A stretch of 64,000 nt of DNA from Opisthorchis felineus (lineage: Eukaryota > Platyhelminthes > Trematoda > Opisthorchiida > Opisthorchiidae). Below the pieces are notes generated by a model that searched no databases, had not been told where the DNA came from, and saw only the letters and a program-made list of their open reading frames with translations. Made by a program: the position numbers and the translations under genes. Positions within the stretch are counted from its first letter, which is position 1; each line of letters opens with the position of its first letter. Of this stretch, positions 62,440-64,000 are shown piece by piece. Location of the stretch: assembly GCA_004794785.1 (NCBI GenBank), contig SJOL01006406.1, forward strand, positions 318,391-382,390, in the 5' to 3' direction.

Positions 62440-62982
62440 TGTATGTCAGTGTACGCGCTCGAACACATTCAAAGCAAAGCTTCCGGAGTCGCGTAGATTT
62501 GCCGTCAATACGTCCCAGTTACGAATGATATTCTTTGATCATGCCGATCGTAAAACGTTACGCAGTAGGCTTTTTTAATGTTTTGTTTATCTGATGGTTC
62601 ACAGAGTTGTCATACTACTACGTAGAGAGCAGGGGTTTTAATGGAAATTTAATTGGCAAGTGATGGGAATCTGATTCACTTTGTTCTGTAGTTCCTGAAT
62701 GTTTGTTACGTGGGGAAAGACTGTGAATAAGAAGCGGTTTGGATTCTGACGAATGGTGGTTTTATGGGAGATGGCAGTCGAACAGCAGGCTGCTGATTTT
62801 TTGTATTGCATTTGTATCTTGAAAGCAATAGCTCCCAGGAAGTGAGGGTTCCACATTTCAAATTACTTCACTAAGGCCTTGTTTTCAAGTTCCAAAAACG
62901 TGGCAGTTGTCTTCAAACGAGGTAAACAAATGATACATAAAATCAGTTTGCTAGATTGTTTAGTTGTGATAGAAATAGTAGG
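62440..62982. other. No gene recognised
   Basis: Frames of at most 72 codons; nothing else seen. Confidence 0.5.
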
Positions 62983-63012
62983 TATGATAGTAGATAGTAG
63001 TAGTAGTAGTGT
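62983..63012. repeat. Short (TAG)n microsatellite
   Basis: Five perfect TAG units with two nearby imperfect GATAG units. A shorter AGTAGTAG run lies at 63313-63321, just before the retrotransposon 3' copy. Confidence 0.85.
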
Positions 63013-63325
63013 AAGGAGGAAAGCCCTTCGCTGAAGAGTTGTTTACTAGAAAAACACAACAGTTGCAGACTATTGGATAGGAAAGTCAATCTCTCATTTG
63101 CACGCTGTTTTTAAAAACTGAATATCCGTCTTCTTCTTGAACGCGTCTTCTTGAACTCTCTTGGATATTCAAGACCTATCGCACAATTGCAAGCAAAAAC
63201 TGCAAAGTAGTTCCACAAATTCCGTAATAAATCCCACCTTCCATTAGATCAAGGCGAATTTACGAGAACACACATACTACTCGCATGCATCATCAGTAGT
63301 ATCCACCTTTGCAGTAGTAGATGTG
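63013..63325. other. No gene recognised
   Basis: Unique-looking sequence between the TAG microsatellite and the retrotransposon 3' end. Confidence 0.5.
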
Positions 63326-63614
63326 ACGGAGACTTTGTGCCTGATGTGCGAGTTTTGATTGTGCTAGCGCTTAACGCGCCTTGAAGAGCATTCAGCATTG
63401 TTTGTCCTTTCTTCGGTTGCTGGTCTCACGCGTGTTTCCATATCGAAATTCTTACATTCGTTGGGATTCATCTTGTCTGACTGGAACTGTTGGTGGCATG
63501 ACTTCGAATGAGACGCTTCTCTCTATTTAGTTACAATTATCTTCTAATTCTCCTTCCACATTCATTGCTTGCATTTACTTTTTATGTCTGTGACCATGCT
63601 CTTCAAAAATAAAC
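63326..63614 (+). mobile_element. Second, 5'-truncated copy of the R2-like element (3' UTR only)
   Basis: 289 bases align almost end to end with 56856-57145 of the longer element, same strand: shared blocks ACTTTGTGCCTGATGTGCGAG, TGCTAGCGCTTA, GTTGGTGGCATGACTTC, GCATTTACTTTTTAT and CTCTTCAAAAATAAA, with scattered substitutions and short indels. Severe 5' truncation is typical of target-primed reverse transcription. No GAGT array follows; the flank is ACGATAGTATATG. The conserved end defines the element's 3' terminus. Confidence 0.92.
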
Positions 63615-64000
63615 GATAGTATATGATTTGCTGCGTGTAGTTAGTTAAGTTCCTGGGTGCTTTATTACTATGCCTGTATATGGGATCAGAATGATAGAGA
63701 TCGGTGAGTGTGAGACGGCGAACGGGAAACAGATATCAATGAGGAATAATAGGAGACATCATATGTTTTCTGTTGGCTGCCCCACTGTATGCACCGAATA
63801 GATCGAGAGAGACAGCCAATGCAGTGCGAAGGTACTATCTACATTCATTTCATAGTTGTATTAGGGCCAAAACACTACTATCAATGGAAACAGAACGATC
63901 GCCGGTATTAGACCATCACATTTGTCTAATTATTCTCTAAAAAATCTGTCATACTTGTTAGAAACCAAACCTGGGAACTGTGTCTCCCTACATTGATCAT
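63615..64000. other. No gene recognised
   Basis: Ordinary AT-rich sequence; nothing seen. Confidence 0.5.

Noticed and set aside
1..64000. CRISPR array, phage, operon or other prokaryotic system
   Set aside because: No regularly spaced direct repeats with unique spacers, no clustered same-strand genes and no ribosome-binding pattern; the content is eukaryotic.

Overview
This window looks like nuclear DNA of a flatworm, most likely a digenean fluke close to the opisthorchiid liver flukes. That is an inference. It rests on AT-rich sequence with very few long reading frames, a tRNA-derived SINE whose minus-strand shadow peptide ([20 protein letters not shown]) I know from liver-fluke gene models, RTE/CR1-type LINE fossils with trematode-style tail motifs, and an R2-clade retrotransposon. 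Nothing prokaryotic is present: no operons, no phage and no CRISPR array.

Only one intact gene is well supported: a 12-membrane-segment SLC22-family organic-ion transporter on the minus strand (49972-51795), in a single uninterrupted reading frame. The other strong protein signal is a broken copy of a kinesin-4 (KIF4-type) stalk and cysteine-rich tail (about 21160-23225, minus). It has no motor domain, no introns, three in-frame stop codons within the stalk and a frameshift before the tail, so I call it a processed pseudogene.

The rest is repeats and apparently empty intergenic or intronic DNA. Left part (1-21 kb): a decayed LINE at 470-1830, then about 19 kb with little recognisable content apart from an inverted repeat at 9254-9359. 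Middle (21-30 kb): the kinesin pseudogene, a second LINE fragment (24.4-24.9 kb) and tRNA-headed SINE-like repeats (25.0-25.5 kb). Middle right (30-49 kb): mostly featureless, with a near-perfect 19-bp-stem hairpin at 34270-34311, SINE-like copies at 39.8, 40.6, 42.0, 44.6 and 48.4 kb, and an inverted repeat pair at 45.4-45.8 kb. Right part (50-64 kb): the transporter; then an R2-like element with Myb, partial RT and restriction-like endonuclease remnants (55002-57153), which runs straight into a perfect 1164-bp (GAGT)291 array; and a second, 5'-truncated copy of the same element's 3' end at 63326-63614.

The most interesting composite is the R2-like element, the giant tetranucleotide array at its 3' end and the lone 3' UTR copy 6 kb away. 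All nine tRNA-like SINE heads I could see lie on the minus strand. No gene-to-gene functional pathway can be inferred, because only one gene appears intact.
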